A stretch of DNA of 64,000 bases. Source: Acanthosepion esculentum (lineage: Eukaryota; Mollusca; Cephalopoda; Sepiida; Sepiidae). Below the pieces are notes generated by a model, which did no database searches, was not told the DNA's origin, and saw nothing but the letters and a program-made list of their open reading frames with translations. The stretch lies in assembly GCA_964036315.1 (NCBI GenBank), contig OZ038517.1, forward strand, positions 51,696,455-51,760,454, read 5' to 3'. Shown here in pieces: positions 21,122-32,390 of the stretch. Position numbers and translations under genes: made by a program. Within the stretch, counting starts at the first letter, position 1, and the number at the start of each line of letters is the position of its first letter.

Positions 21122-21168
<47 letters not shown>

Positions 21169-21181
21169 TGAGCAGACTGAA

Positions 21182-21224
<43 letters not shown>

Positions 21225-21236
21225 TGAATATCCTGT

Positions 21237-21302
<66 letters not shown>

Positions 21303-21367
21303 GAGATAGAGAGATAGATATTGATAAATTGTGATAGAAAGATAGACATAGATATGAGCAGGCTGAA

Positions 21368-21418
<51 letters not shown>

Positions 21419-21679
21419 TTGACAAATTGTGATAGATAGAAAGATAGACAGATATGAGCAGACTGAAATAGATAGATAGATATTGACAAATTGTGATAGA
21501 TAGAAAGATAGACAGATAGATATGAGCAGACTGAAATAGATAGATAGATAGATATTGACAAATTGTGATAGATAGAAAGATAGACAGATAGATATGAGCA
21601 GACTGAAATAGATAGATAGATAGATAGATATTGACAAATTGTGATAGAAAGATAGATAGATAGATATGAGCAGACTGAA

Positions 21680-21715
<36 letters not shown>

Positions 21716-21716
21716 T
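21035..21716. repeat. Compound GATA minisatellite (second array)
   Basis: (TAGA)n blocks separated by TATGAATATCCTGTGA, TATGAGCAGACTGAAA and TATTGACAAATTGTGATAGA linkers. Compare the CAGACATAGCATAG linker of the 6.7-kb array. Confidence 0.95.
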
Positions 21717-21719
21717 ATG

Positions 21720-21985
21720 AAAAAAATAAACCTTTCAATGAAAAGTGCATATAAAAAAGAAAGACGAGAAATATAAACAGTCAATGGCTGATATCCGCTG
21801 ACGAGTGGACGGAGTGATTGCTGAAGGGTCCGTCTACGAATCTCTATAGTCGGGATGCCAATCAGCTAAGTGACAAAATGTATATTTGTATTAATTCTAT
21901 ATAGATAGATGGAGAAAAAGAAAGAAAGAAAAAGAAAGAGGTAGCTCGTAAGGCAGAGGGTGACAGATGAGAAAATGATATGAAC

Positions 21986-22050
<65 letters not shown>

Positions 22051-22248
22051 AAAAGACTCTGACAGATATATCTGTATGTGCGCACGTATGCATATTAAGA
22101 GAGAGAGAAAGATAGATGAAAATTATTTATTGTCTTTTCTTTACCTGGCAATACATTCTCTTAATTACAACATAGATTATGCTGCATAAACAGAAGATTG
22201 TGTTACGCCATAGCCAATTTGGGATTGCCGAAAGTCTATACCATAACA
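21720..22248. other. Unassigned stretch with short GACA/GATA array
   Basis: 21745-21830 resembles 52380-52450 (AGTGCATATAAAAAAGAAA, CTGACGAGTGGACGGAGTGA). (GACA)n(GATA)n lies at 21987-22050. No gene. Confidence 0.5.
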
Positions 22249-22271
22249 CACACACACACACACACACACAC

Positions 22272-22318
<47 letters not shown>
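22249..22318. repeat. (CA)n(TA)n microsatellite
   Basis: CA run then TA. Confidence 0.95.
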
Positions 22319-22320
<2 letters not shown>

Positions 22321-22754
22321 TTTCTGTCTCATCATTGATTTGAATACGAACCATTAGATTGACGTTGGGCGTGAGAGTAATCCTTGCAGTTAGAAAATAA
22401 TTGAAACACTCTCGGGATCAAGTTAGGGGCTCATTTTCCCATTAATTTGCGTAATTGATCCCAAAGTCATCAAACACCAATTTAGGCACCGGAATGTCTG
22501 CTACCTGAAGCTTGCTGACGTTATCAAATTCTCGGTGCTTAAACAGAACTGGGACAATATATACTAGCAGCGCTACCTGATCAATGTAGTCCCTTTTATC
22601 TGACTCTCTTCTACACGGGCGTTTCTTCTTTTTGAGAGATATGTGCCTACCATTAGAAAACAGTATTAGCGAAATTGTCGGAATTAAAGCAGTTCGGTAG
22701 ATATAAACATTTCGGGTTTTTTTTTGTTTTGTTTTGTTTTTGTATTTGGGCCGG

Positions 22755-22845
22755 CGCCACCTGGATGTGCGGATGGTGTAATAGATAACTGCTCGGAATC
22801 AGATATCAGTAGAGCCGATTTCAAATTCCACTGATAACGTTTATA
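22755..22845 (+). repeat. tRNA-like SINE head
   Basis: GGATGGTGTAATAGATAACT (A-box side) and GAGCCGATTTCAAATTCCAC (B-box side, decayed) in tRNA-like order. Same family as the minus-strand heads at 28.7, 29.9, 48.3 and 61.6 kb. The SINE body is missing or diverged. Confidence 0.55.
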
Positions 22846-22909
22846 GTAATAATAAACGTTTATTTATTTATATTTTATATTTATTTATATGCTGCCTAAA
22901 TATTATATA

Positions 22910-23763
<854 letters not shown>

Positions 23764-23799
23764 TATATATATATTTAGGCAGCATATCTTCACTAAAGC

Positions 23800-24260
23800 A
23801 CTTCTGGTTGAATAATCTGGACATATGCACAGTATTCGGACTATTGTCCTCATCTTTGTCCCCATATTTATTACGTTTCGGCCGTTGGAATGTCAAACTG
23901 AACCATTTATTTCGTGCCATGTTTAATGGATGTCAGTTATTATCCAGTTAATTTCCCTATGGAAGTTCTCCACTGCCTTAACCGGGTATTGAACTCACAC
24001 TCTTCGGATCCTGTCCTGTCATCTAACCAACGACTTTTTCCACTGTGCCATGTGTCGTTGTATGAATTTCTGGGTATTATAAACCTAATGTCTTCAGCAA
24101 CCATTTTTACCAGTGCCTATTTTGCAATTTTTGCTGTTATCAGTTCGACACTCCAACCACCTGAAGAAGGCCGGAGCGTACAACAGCCGAAACGTTGTAA
24201 TAAATATGGCGACACAGATGAGGATAATAGTCCGAATAATGTAAGTAATGTATATAATAC
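23800..24260. repeat. Head-to-head SINE pair (decayed)
   Basis: 23825-24055 is a minus-strand copy: a tail-module remnant with CGTTTCGGCCGTTG and a tRNA-like head (minus: ATGGCACAGTGG, then GAGTTCAATACCCGG as B box). 24065-24260 runs on the plus strand with TGGGTATTATAAACCTAATG and the tail module at 24161-24255. Confidence 0.65.
24161..24199 (+). ncRNA. Hammerhead-like motif of the SINE tail module
   Basis: CTGAAGA, spare A, GGCCG..(C)AGCC arms, GAAACGTTGTA. Stem II is weakened here by a C-to-A-type change relative to CGGCC in other copies. After GAAA, AC-GTT-GT could make a two-base helix III with A as the cleavage-site base. Confidence 0.4.
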
Positions 24261-24403
24261 CTCATCTCAGAAATATACACAGATACTGGACATATGTATA
24301 TTTATTCTTATTTTAATTCTTTCAAATTCACGGATCAATTTCTTAGTGCTGTTACAAAACTGATTAAGAAAGGCGCCATAGTTTCGGTTATTTCTTTTAT
24401 TTT

Positions 24404-24720
24404 CCCAAGTACTTTCAAACTCAACCAAGATCATCTTCAGAGGTGAACTGCTAAGACAAAAAGTTAATATAATTGATAGTTCTGATTTCTTTTAAATTGC
24501 AGGTTGAGTATTTTAAATCATTAATAATAATTAAAAAAAAACATATAAATTAAGTTACCTTCTTTAGATGTTATTAACAATTAATTTTTAAATTGACTAT
24601 TACGGAGCGCGTTTCATGCGCATTTACAAAATAATCACAACTATTAATTACATTAATTTTTTTTCTCTTAGCAATTCATCCCTGAAGATGATCTTAGATG
24701 AGATTGAAAGTACTTCGGAA
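24404..24720. repeat. Inverted pair of hammerhead-like motifs
   Basis: A minus-strand motif at 24404-24443 (CTGAAGA..GAAAGTACTTGGG) and a plus-strand motif at 24680-24720 (CTGAAGA, TG, ATCT-loop-AGAT, T, GAAAGTACTT) enclose about 235 bp of AT-rich DNA. Inner flanks (AACTGCTAAGACAAAA; TTTTCTCTTAGCAATTC) are also inverted. This resembles a small composite or foldback derivative of one retroelement family. Confidence 0.55.
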
Positions 24721-25690
24721 AATAAAAGAAATGTCTTTGTTAATCAGTTTTGAAACATCACTAACAAACTGTCCCCGTGAATTTGAGAGAATTAAAATAA
24801 TAAATATATGGCCATAATATGTCTACATTATTCTACCAAACATGCCGTGTGCTAACGGCTTATGGGTAGAGTTTGCGACTGACGCCAATTCAGCCGGATT
24901 TCGATCCTACCTGAAGGCGACCGAACGTCTAGCCACACTGATGGATGAAAATGTATATATATATACATGTACATATATATTTGCTTACTTATATATTCCG
25001 TCAATAACGAACATGATTTTATTCTGATGACGTAACCCATTACATCAAATTTTTTTTAGCAAACATGGATCTTTGTGCCCGCAATAAAAAGAAAAAAAAG
25101 TGTATCAAAAGGACGGTTTTTTCCATGACACCGTTTTTTTCTTTAATTACCTTCACTCACCGGCAATGTTAATTGTTTTAAAAAGCGATTGTTAGAATTG
25201 TAATAAAACCTTAAACATTTGATAAAATGAATTTATACATTTTTATCTTTGTTCTTGAGAATATACAACAAAAAACATTAAACATTATTATTATTGTTTA
25301 TATACAAGAATAAATTTGTAGTTTATATACAAGAATAACTTTATATTTACAACATTCTAAAAACTTATATAGGGTATTAGAACGTAAGGAAATGTAATTG
25401 AATTCAAGTCGGATTAATTATATTCACTTACGTGCTAATATCCTTGGGAAAGATATGAATCCTCTTTATCTCCCCCAGCTATGAGTAAATAGCAGGACAG
25501 ACTTGGTTCTATAACCTTGGTGGCAACCGATCTAGGAGAAGGAAAACTCTCAATTCAAAACCGTCCTGGAGAGGGTTGGGTTCCGTCAGGCTATCTTGCC
25601 CAAGATGCACCACTTCTACTGAGGCTGCAGTACATATGGTGACCCTACGACCCTAAGGGTTACGGAATTAAAAAAATCTAATACAGCTGT
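24721..25690. other. Unassigned AT-rich stretch
   Basis: No gene or known repeat identified. GTTTATATACAAGAATAA is directly repeated at about 25297 and 25321. 25440-25660 is less AT-rich and contains ACCGTCCTGGAGAGGGTTGG, unassigned. Confidence 0.5.
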
Positions 25691-26060
25691 ATTAAATTGA
25701 AAACTAATACATTAAATATATTATTATGCTATATAATTATATTATAATATATATAAAAATATTTAATGTTATATATAATACAATATATATAATATTATAT
25801 ATAATATAATATATATTTATATATAATATTTATTAATTATAATTATAATATTTATTAATATATATTTTTATATTATATATAATATATTATATATAATATA
25901 TTATATATAATATCATATATAATATTATATATAATAACATTATATATATATAATTATATATAATATTTAATATTTAAAATATAAATATATATATATATTA
26001 TATATTATTATAATATATAATTATAATATATTAATATATTTTATGTATTAATATATTAAA
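25691..26060. repeat. AT-only degenerate array
   Basis: Almost pure A/T with TATATAATATTATATATAAT-type units and many short palindromes. Distinct from the simple TA tracts. Confidence 0.9.
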
Positions 26061-26860
26061 ACTAATACAGCAGTATTATAACTAATAGAATATGTAATAT
26101 TTATCATTTCCCAATTTATAAAGAAATAAATATGAAAACAATTTTTATTCATAAATTTATAAACATTTATAAATTATGGAAATATGCGAACCAACTATAA
26201 GGAAATCCTTATTATTTACGATTTTATAAAGTTTCAATCGATTGGCAGTTAGCCAATGTTTTGCCAACCATTTTAATAAATAATATAATAAATAAATCGT
26301 TTTTATTATTTTTGTTGTCAATTCTCAAGAAAAAAGAATAAATGTATAAATTTACTACAATATTTTTAAGGTTTTATTACAATCATCGCTTTTTAAAACA
26401 ATAAACATTTCCGAAGAGTGAAAGTAATTGAAATAATATTGATATCAATAGAAAAACCGCCATTTTGATGCTCCATTTTTTTTGTTTCTACGAAGGGTCA
26501 CATTTGCCATTGTTTTTCTATATTATTATTCAGTTATCCACCAGAAATTGGTTTTTAATTTTCACCTATATGTGAGGTGGGGTGATTGAGGTGAGTTAAA
26601 TGGCCAAACTTACGAGTGACACAGTTCCCACACCTGCGAACATTTATTCGAATTAACCTCTATATACGGTACCTTCGTTTGTTTAGACGTTTCTTATTTT
26701 ACATGACCTCATATTGTCTCGGCAATAAAAATGAAATTGCAACCTACTTCGGCTCGTGAGACACAAGTGGCGACTCCCGAAATTAGGGGAAAGATCGTAT
26801 CTTCTGGCTTATTTAGTTTCCAAAGAAAAAAACACTTTAGTATCTGTCTATATTTCTTAG
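26061..26860. other. Unassigned AT-rich stretch
   Basis: No coding sequence or element end recognised. Confidence 0.5.
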
Positions 26861-27345
26861 ATGAGGTATTATGTACACTATTTATATTATTCGGACTATT
26901 GTCCTCATCTTTAACGCCATATTTATTACAACGTTTCGGCCGTTGTACGCTCCGTCTTTCTTCAGTATCTGTCTATATTTCTGAGATGAGGTATTATGTA
27001 CACTATTTACATTATTCGGACTATTGTCCTCATCTTTGTCGCCATATTCATTACAACGTTTCGGCCGTTGTACGTTCCGGCCTTCTTCAGTATCTATATG
27101 TCTGAGATGAGGTATTATGTACACTATTTACATTATTCGGACTATTGTCCTCATCTTTGACGCCATATTTATTACAACGTTTCGGCCGTTGTACGCTCCG
27201 TCTTTCTTCAGTATCTGTCTATATTTCTGAGATGAGGTATTATGTACACTATTTACATTATTCGGACTATTTTCCTCATCTGTGTCGTCATATTTATTAC
27301 AACGTTTCGGCCGTTGTATACTCCGGCCTTCTTCAGGTGGTTGGA
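26861..27345 (-). repeat. SINE tail modules, four tandem 125-bp units
   Basis: Minus-strand units each read CTGAAGA(A)GGCCGGAGCGTA, CAACGGCCGAAACGTTGTAA, AAATATGGCGACAAAGATGA and a stretch ending GAAATATAGACAGATA. The CTTCTTCAG blocks recur at about 121-125 bp spacing (26965, 27090, 27211, 27335). Each unit holds the hammerhead-like motif. Confidence 0.85.
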
Positions 27346-27860
27346 ATGTCGTTGGTTAGATCTAGTCACAGGACCCAAGAGTGTGAGTTTCAATACCCGG
27401 TTAAGGCAGTGGAGAACTTGGAGAGGGGAATTAACAGGAGATAACTGATAACTGACATCCATTAAACATGGCACGTGGAACTAGAACAGTCTACACCAGT
27501 GAGCGGAATAAAGGGTTCGGTTCGACATTCCAACCATCTAAAGAAGGCGTACAACGGTCGAAACGTTGTTATAAATATGGCGACAAAGATGAGGACAATT
27601 GTCCGAATAATGTAAATTGTGTACATAATCCCTCATCTCAGAAATATAGACAGATACTGAAGAAGGCCGGAGCGTACAACGGCCGAAACGTTGTAATAAA
27701 TATGGCGACAAAGATGAGGACAATTGTCCGAATAATGTAAATTGTGTACATAATCCCTCATCTCAGAAATATAGACAGATACTGAAGAAGGCCGGAGCGT
27801 ACAACGGCCGAAACGTTGTAATAAATATGGCGACAAAGATGAGGACAATTGTCCGAATAA
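27346..27860 (+). repeat. tRNA-headed SINE with three tail modules
   Basis: A partial head with TTGGTTAGATCTAGTCACAG and B box GAGTTTCAATACCCGG leads to the body (TTAACAGGAGATAACTGATA, CACGTGGAACTAGAACAGTC) and then three 125-bp tail modules starting near 27541, 27657 and 27782. It is joined head-to-head with the minus-strand modules at 26861-27345. Confidence 0.8.
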
Positions 27861-27869
27861 TATAAATAA

Positions 27870-28400
27870 TGTAAAAGACACTTTTATAGAGTGAGGTGAT
27901 ATTTTTTTTTATATCTGGGAGAACGACATTTCTTTGCTCCATCGATTCAGACTATCCCAGTTTTGAATTCAGAGTTGTCCTTCCCATAAACAAACAGCCA
28001 ACCAGTCTGTCCAGTGCTAATGCATATGATGCATACACAATATGCATACATAAAAATATTTTGTGTGTATGTACGTACATGGGTAATTGGCATACAGGGT
28101 ATTTCCCGTCTCCCCACACTCGCGTGTCTTGGTCAACAAAGGAAAGGGCGTGATGCATATCGCTGGAAGAGCCCATGTTTTGTTGGCCAATCAGCGCGTG
28201 TGAGCATTCAGTGAGTATTACAGGTGGAGGGAACCAGAATTTTAGAAATACCAAAGTGGGGCATGGCCCAAAATCCGTTGGGAACCAATGATTTAAATAG
28301 TAATTAGGTGGTCGTTGATTAAGCGAATCGTTTTTTTTTTTTTTCCGGTTTATCAATCTTTTGCAGGTTATTTAAAACAATAATTTTTTTTTTTTTAGAT
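27870..28400. other. Unassigned stretch with GC-richer CCAAT patch
   Basis: 28090-28220 is less AT-rich than its surroundings and contains TTGGCCAATCAGCGCG (palindromic CCAAT-type site). 27955-27990 (TTTTGAATTCAGAGTTGTCC) recurs at about 48144-48163, so part of it is dispersed repeat. No gene assigned. Confidence 0.4.
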
Positions 28401-28429
28401 TGTAAGAATTTTGGGAGATAATACTGATA

Positions 28430-28745
28430 CAAGTCCTACTGATTAACCTATAACTGGGGGAGAAAAGTTAGATTCATGCCTTTCTGAATGGTATTTTGCG
28501 CGTAAGTGAATATAGCGAACCAGACGGGAAAATCCGGCCCGCTATTCATTACGCCCGGCACATCCAGGCTTACAGCAACTGGTACGTTCGGGTGGAGGCG
28601 AGAGAAGAGATTGCTTCACATCTTTCCTATTTATTTGAGTAAAAGAGAATTTAACGAACCCGACTGGAATTCGAACTCGGCTCGCCGATTTCACGTTGCA
28701 ATCCGATGACCGTTACACCACCTGCACATAGCCGAAAAAGACTCA
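28430..28745 (-). repeat. tRNA-derived SINE
   Basis: The minus strand carries an A box GGTGGTGTAACGGTCATCGG and a B box GAGTTCGAATTCCAG at tRNA spacing (28665-28735). The body follows toward 28430 with the family's CCATAGCTGGG/TAATTAGTAGGAC-type text. Not a tRNA gene: stems are incomplete. Confidence 0.7.
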
Positions 28746-28754
28746 CCACGTCCA

Positions 28755-28965
28755 TTGTCGCGAACCACATTGGTGAAATTTAAGTTCCACTCGAACAGCT
28801 TCTTCAACTACTGTGTGGAATCGACTCCCAAGGGGATACTTCCCCGGTCACTGCAATCTTGGCCTTTTATCCTCCCCACATATCCCCATAAGTCGTGCCT
28901 TTTACTGTATAAACCTTTACCTCGAGTGGCTCCTGGGACTTGTACAGGGTGAATATTATTGTGCA
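28755..28965 (+). pseudogene. LINE 3' fragment (second LINE lineage)
   Basis: Reads WNRLPRGYFPGHCNLGL in one frame, equivalent to 'LWNSLPxGCFPDxYNLxLFKxxVNRxL' of CR1-like ORF2 C-termini. The UTR ACCTCGAGTGGCTCCTGGGA and the tail match 39820-40050. Frameshifted. Confidence 0.65.
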
Positions 28966-29019
28966 AAAAATAAGTGTATGAATTGTTTACTCTTGGATGC
29001 AACCGCAGCAAAAATGATT

Positions 29020-29690
29020 GATTGATTCTTTCATACGTTTTTTACGGCCTATCAACCTTTTGCTGGTTATTTAAAACCAGAAAATATTTTTAGATTGTAA
29101 GAATTTTTTGAGATAATAATGATTTAGCCTTACTAATTAACCCATATCTGGGGAGAACAGGTGGATTCGTACCTAATCAGAATTTAATAAAGAAGAAATT
29201 AATTAATTGCGGATGTAAAGTGGGGGGTCAATTCTATATTACAATGAATATATAAACTGATCCCTCACTTTGTAGCTACAGTGGTTTCTATACATTTATC
29301 TTCCAGAGAATGTAAACTAATCCAAGAGACATGACAGTGTAGCTAATCAGCATTTGATCGATTGATTTATTTTCTACGGCTTATCAACCTTTTGCAGGGT
29401 ATTTAAAGCCAGGAAATCTTTTTAGATTGTAAGGTTTTTATTTTTTGAGATAATGATTTTAGTGATTAGTCCTACTAATTAACCCATAGCTGGGGGAAAG
29501 AGATGGATTCATACTTATCAAAATTTGATAAACAAGAAATTATAATGTGAATATAAAGTGGGGGATCAATTGTTTATTACAATAATTATATAAACTGACC
29601 CCTCACTTTGTGGTCGCGGTAGTTTCTATACATTTATATTCCAGAGAATTGAAATAAATTTTAAGATACATGACTGTGCAGCTAATCAGT
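29020..29690 (-). repeat. Two tandem partial copies of the SINE tail/body
   Basis: Units at about 29026-29346 and 29347-29690 share CTATCAACCTTTTGC, TTTTTAGATTGTAAG, CATTTATATTCCAGAGAAT and GCTAATCAG. Each contains AAAGTGGGGG(A/T)TCAATT and TGATCCCTCACTTT, an inverted pair able to form a stem of about 14 bp. Confidence 0.7.
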
Positions 29691-29900
29691 GTTCACACGT
29701 TATTTAAATTCAGAAAATATTTTAAGAATTTTTTAGTAGAAATAATGATGGTTTAGTGATACAAGTCTGGAGGGGAGGTGGATTCCTGACTTTCCCTATG
29801 GTATTTGTGCGTAAGTGAATATAACGAACCCAAGTGAAATTAGAACGTGGCTCTCCAGTTAACAATTCCGAGCAATTATCCATTACACCACTCGTACAGT
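29691..29900 (-). repeat. tRNA-like and body part of the 5S-tRNA SINE
   Basis: On the minus strand, immediately 3' of the 5S-like segment, comes GAGTGGTGTAATGGATAATT (A box) and ACGTTCTAATTTCAC (B box). The SINE body then extends to about 29691. Confidence 0.75.
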
Positions 29901-29904
29901 CAGC

Positions 29905-30024
29905 GTTAAAAGCATTTGGTATTCTCAAGCGGTCACCCAACAAGGTACTGACCAGGGTCGACGTTGCTTAACTCCGGTGATCGTACGGGAACCGATGTTT
30001 CTATGCGACATGGCCGTAGCCGCC
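29905..30024 (-). repeat. 5S rRNA-derived head of a chimeric SINE
   Basis: The minus strand reads GGCTACGGCCATGTCGCAT, ACGATCACCGGAGTTAAGCA, ACGTCGACCCTGGTCAGTAC and TTGGGTGACCGCTTGAGAAT, closely following animal 5S rRNA over about 120 nt. The internal control region (AGTTAAGCAACG ... GGGTGACC) is kept, so polymerase III transcription is conceivable. It is fused to the tRNA-like part, so it is a retroposon head and not an rRNA gene. A truncated second copy lies at 61595-61660. Confidence 0.85.
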
Positions 30025-30409
30025 GGGAAGACTAAGAGCGGAGAACGTGAAAGTGTCAAAAACTAGTGACTTCGTGAAATCTGGCTAAGTGAAAATAAAA
30101 TCTGTCTAGGAAAAACAACGTGAGTGTACACGCGAGGGTTGGGCTTTAATAGTACAGGGCTTTGTTTTGTGAACTTAGTGACCCCTCTTGACCTGGTCAC
30201 TCTAATCACACAACCCCACAAGACGTTCATTCATTCATCCTGCTTACTCATTCAATTAAGCACTTTAAGAACGTTTTCTTTATATATCCTAAACCCTACC
30301 TATCAAAAACAAGAAAAAAAAATCACTCCATTGTATTAGATTTAAGCAGTGGCGACTCGTGGCCAAGATCAGTGAAGGCGCTACTTCAGAAAATTGTTAG
30401 CCATTGTTT

Positions 30410-30790
30410 TAATATTTGGTTTGTTTTACGGCATATCAACCTCAATGGGTTATTTAATACCGACAAGATTTTTATTGCTGGTAATATTTTTTTCAAAAAA
30501 TATATTACTGGTAATATTTTATTTCCTTTAAAAAAATATATTGTTGGTAATATTTATTTTCTTGAAAAATATATTGTGGGTAAATTTTTCCCCCAATATT
30601 TTATTGCGGGTACTAAAACCTATTTTTACACTTTTATAGTGTTTTGACACCAGTTTGCGGGGTAGGGGGTAACTATTTGCCCATAGCTGGGACCATGACA
30701 GGTGCTACTACTCCGGGTAATAGTGGACCTAGGAACACCAGCAATTAAGAGGTGGTTCCACGCTCCTCAAAACCTCCTGATCCTTTGCAG
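30410..30790 (+). repeat. Dispersed repeat 'TTTATCGTC' copy feeding a minisatellite
   Basis: Same order as 17450-17795: ACGGCATATCAACCTCAATG, GGTTATTTAATACCGACAAG, repeated TTACTGGTAATATTTT units, AACACCAGCAATTAAGAGG. Its last unit (GATGTAGTTTATCGTCTTAC CCAGGAC) starts the tandem array that follows. Confidence 0.8.
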
Positions 30791-31382
30791 TTGGATGTAG
30801 TTTATCGTCTTACCCAGGACGCGGTTGTAGTTTATTGTCTTACCCAGGACGCGGATGTAGTTTATCGTCTTACCCAGGACGCAGACGCAGTTTTATCGTC
30901 TTACCCAGGACGCAGATGTAGTTTATCGTCTTACCCAGGACGTAGACGCAGTTTTATCGACTTACCCAGGACGCGGATGTAGTTTATCGTCTTACCCAGG
31001 ACGTAGACGCGGTTTTATCGTCTTACCCAGGACGCGGATGTAGTTTATCGTCTTACCCAGGACGCGGATGTAGATTATCGTCTTACCCAGGACGCAGATG
31101 TAGTTTATCGTCTTACCCAGGACGTAGACGCAGTTTTATCGTCTTACCCAGGACGCGGATGTAGTTTATCGTCTTACCCAGGACGTAGACGCGGTTTTAT
31201 CGCGGATGTAGTTTATCGTCTTACCCAGGACGCGGATGTAGTTTATCGTCTTACCCAGGACGCGGATGTAGATTATCGTCTTACCCAGGACGTGGATGTA
31301 GTTTATCGTCTTACCCAGGACGCTGATGTAGTTTATCGTCTTACCCAGGACGCGGATGTAGTTTATCGTCTTACTCAGGACC
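30791..31382 (+). repeat. 30-bp minisatellite
   Basis: About 20 units of (G)CGGATGTAGTTTATCGTC + TTACCCAGGAC. A variant (TAGACGCAGTTTTATCGTC) alternates in the middle, giving a partial dimer structure. The unit equals the 3' end of the upstream dispersed repeat. Confidence 0.95.
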
Positions 31383-31667
31383 TGTTTTAATATTGTGTAA
31401 AACGGAACAAACACATAAAAAGTAAATGCGTACACTTGATAAAATCCTGGACGAAAAAGTTTGTTTTTTCACTTATTTCTAAATTTTTAAAGTTCAATCT
31501 TGATTCATTCATTTAAATATGAAATCAATTCATCTTACTTTACTTTGATCGAAAAGGCAAATCCTTTTGCCCTTGATCCCTGGATAACTGCTGAGGGAAA
31601 TGTTTCTCCATTGATAGCGATTCAAGTGCATTTAGTCTTTTAGGATTCATTTCTTTCTTTCGTTCTT

Positions 31668-31912
31668 TCTTTTTATGAGCCGTGTCCCTTCAGACCGTAG
31701 GCGATCATGGCTCTCCACTTCCTCCTATCCATTGTAGCTCTCAATAAGTTTTGTCCCGTTGCTACTTCCCCCAGGCCACGTTCTGTCACCCACTTTCTTA
31801 AGCCAGGTATGTCATGCGTTGCTTTCCCTCGTCTCGCTTTCCCTCTATTCGACCTGTGAGTATCAGATTCTCCAGGCCCTCCTTTCTCATTACGTGTCCC
31901 AGAAATTTACAT
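31668..31912 (-). pseudogene. LINE ORF2 C-terminus (RTE/Jockey-like)
   Basis: Minus-strand reading: FLGHVMRKEGLENLILTGRI, EGKRDEGKQRMTYL, then in shifted frame ERGLGEVATGQNLLRATMDR and RKWRAMIAYGLKGHGS. This is the end of the same type of protein whose YLGS/SECW region is at 2066-2880. Two frameshifts. The terminal UTR is T-rich on the plus strand. Confidence 0.85.
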
Positions 31913-31914
31913 CG

Positions 31915-32260
31915 GGGTGGTAGCACCTGTTAGGGTCCCAGCTATGGGCAAATAGTTAACACCGAAACTTGTGTAAAAATAGGTTTTAATACCAGAAATA
32001 CTTTGTAATAAAAAAAATTATTACCAGCAATAATTTTTGAAGGAAAAATTATTATCAGCAATACTTTAAAAAAATACCAGCAATACAAACAGTTATACAT
32101 TCTTTGAAAAAATATTACCAGCTACAGATTTCTTCAAGGAAAAATATTCCCAGAAATAGATTTTTGAAGAAAAACATTACCGGCAATAAAAATTTTGTCG
32201 GCATTAAATAACCCATTGAGGTTGATATGCCATAAAATAAAACAAACCAAACCAAACCAA
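31915..32260 (-). repeat. Dispersed repeat 'TTTATCGTC' family, minus copy
   Basis: The minus strand shows GGCATATCAACCTCAATGGG, ACCGACAAAATTTTTATTGC-type units and CATAGCTGGGACCCTAACAG. It lacks the terminal TTTATCGTC unit because it abuts the LINE fragment. Confidence 0.7.
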
Positions 32261-32390
32261 ATCTGCTATGGATGTCTTTAAAGAATTCTCACAGTAGTTC
32301 GAGTTTGTTATTTCTAAAATAGAAGTTCTGCAATATGCTATACATTCATTGACTTTAAGCAGACGAATTTCTCGAGATTGCATTTGGTCG

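Noticed and set aside
29905..30024. A functional 5S rRNA gene
   Set aside because: No terminator T-run at the 3' end. It continues into a tRNA-like SINE part, and a truncated sibling has the same fusion.
30752..31435. Repetitive protein from the 30-bp minisatellite
   Set aside because: 30 bp preserves frame, so repetitive peptides appear on both strands, but units of altered length and lack of a start or flanking coding make it an artefact.
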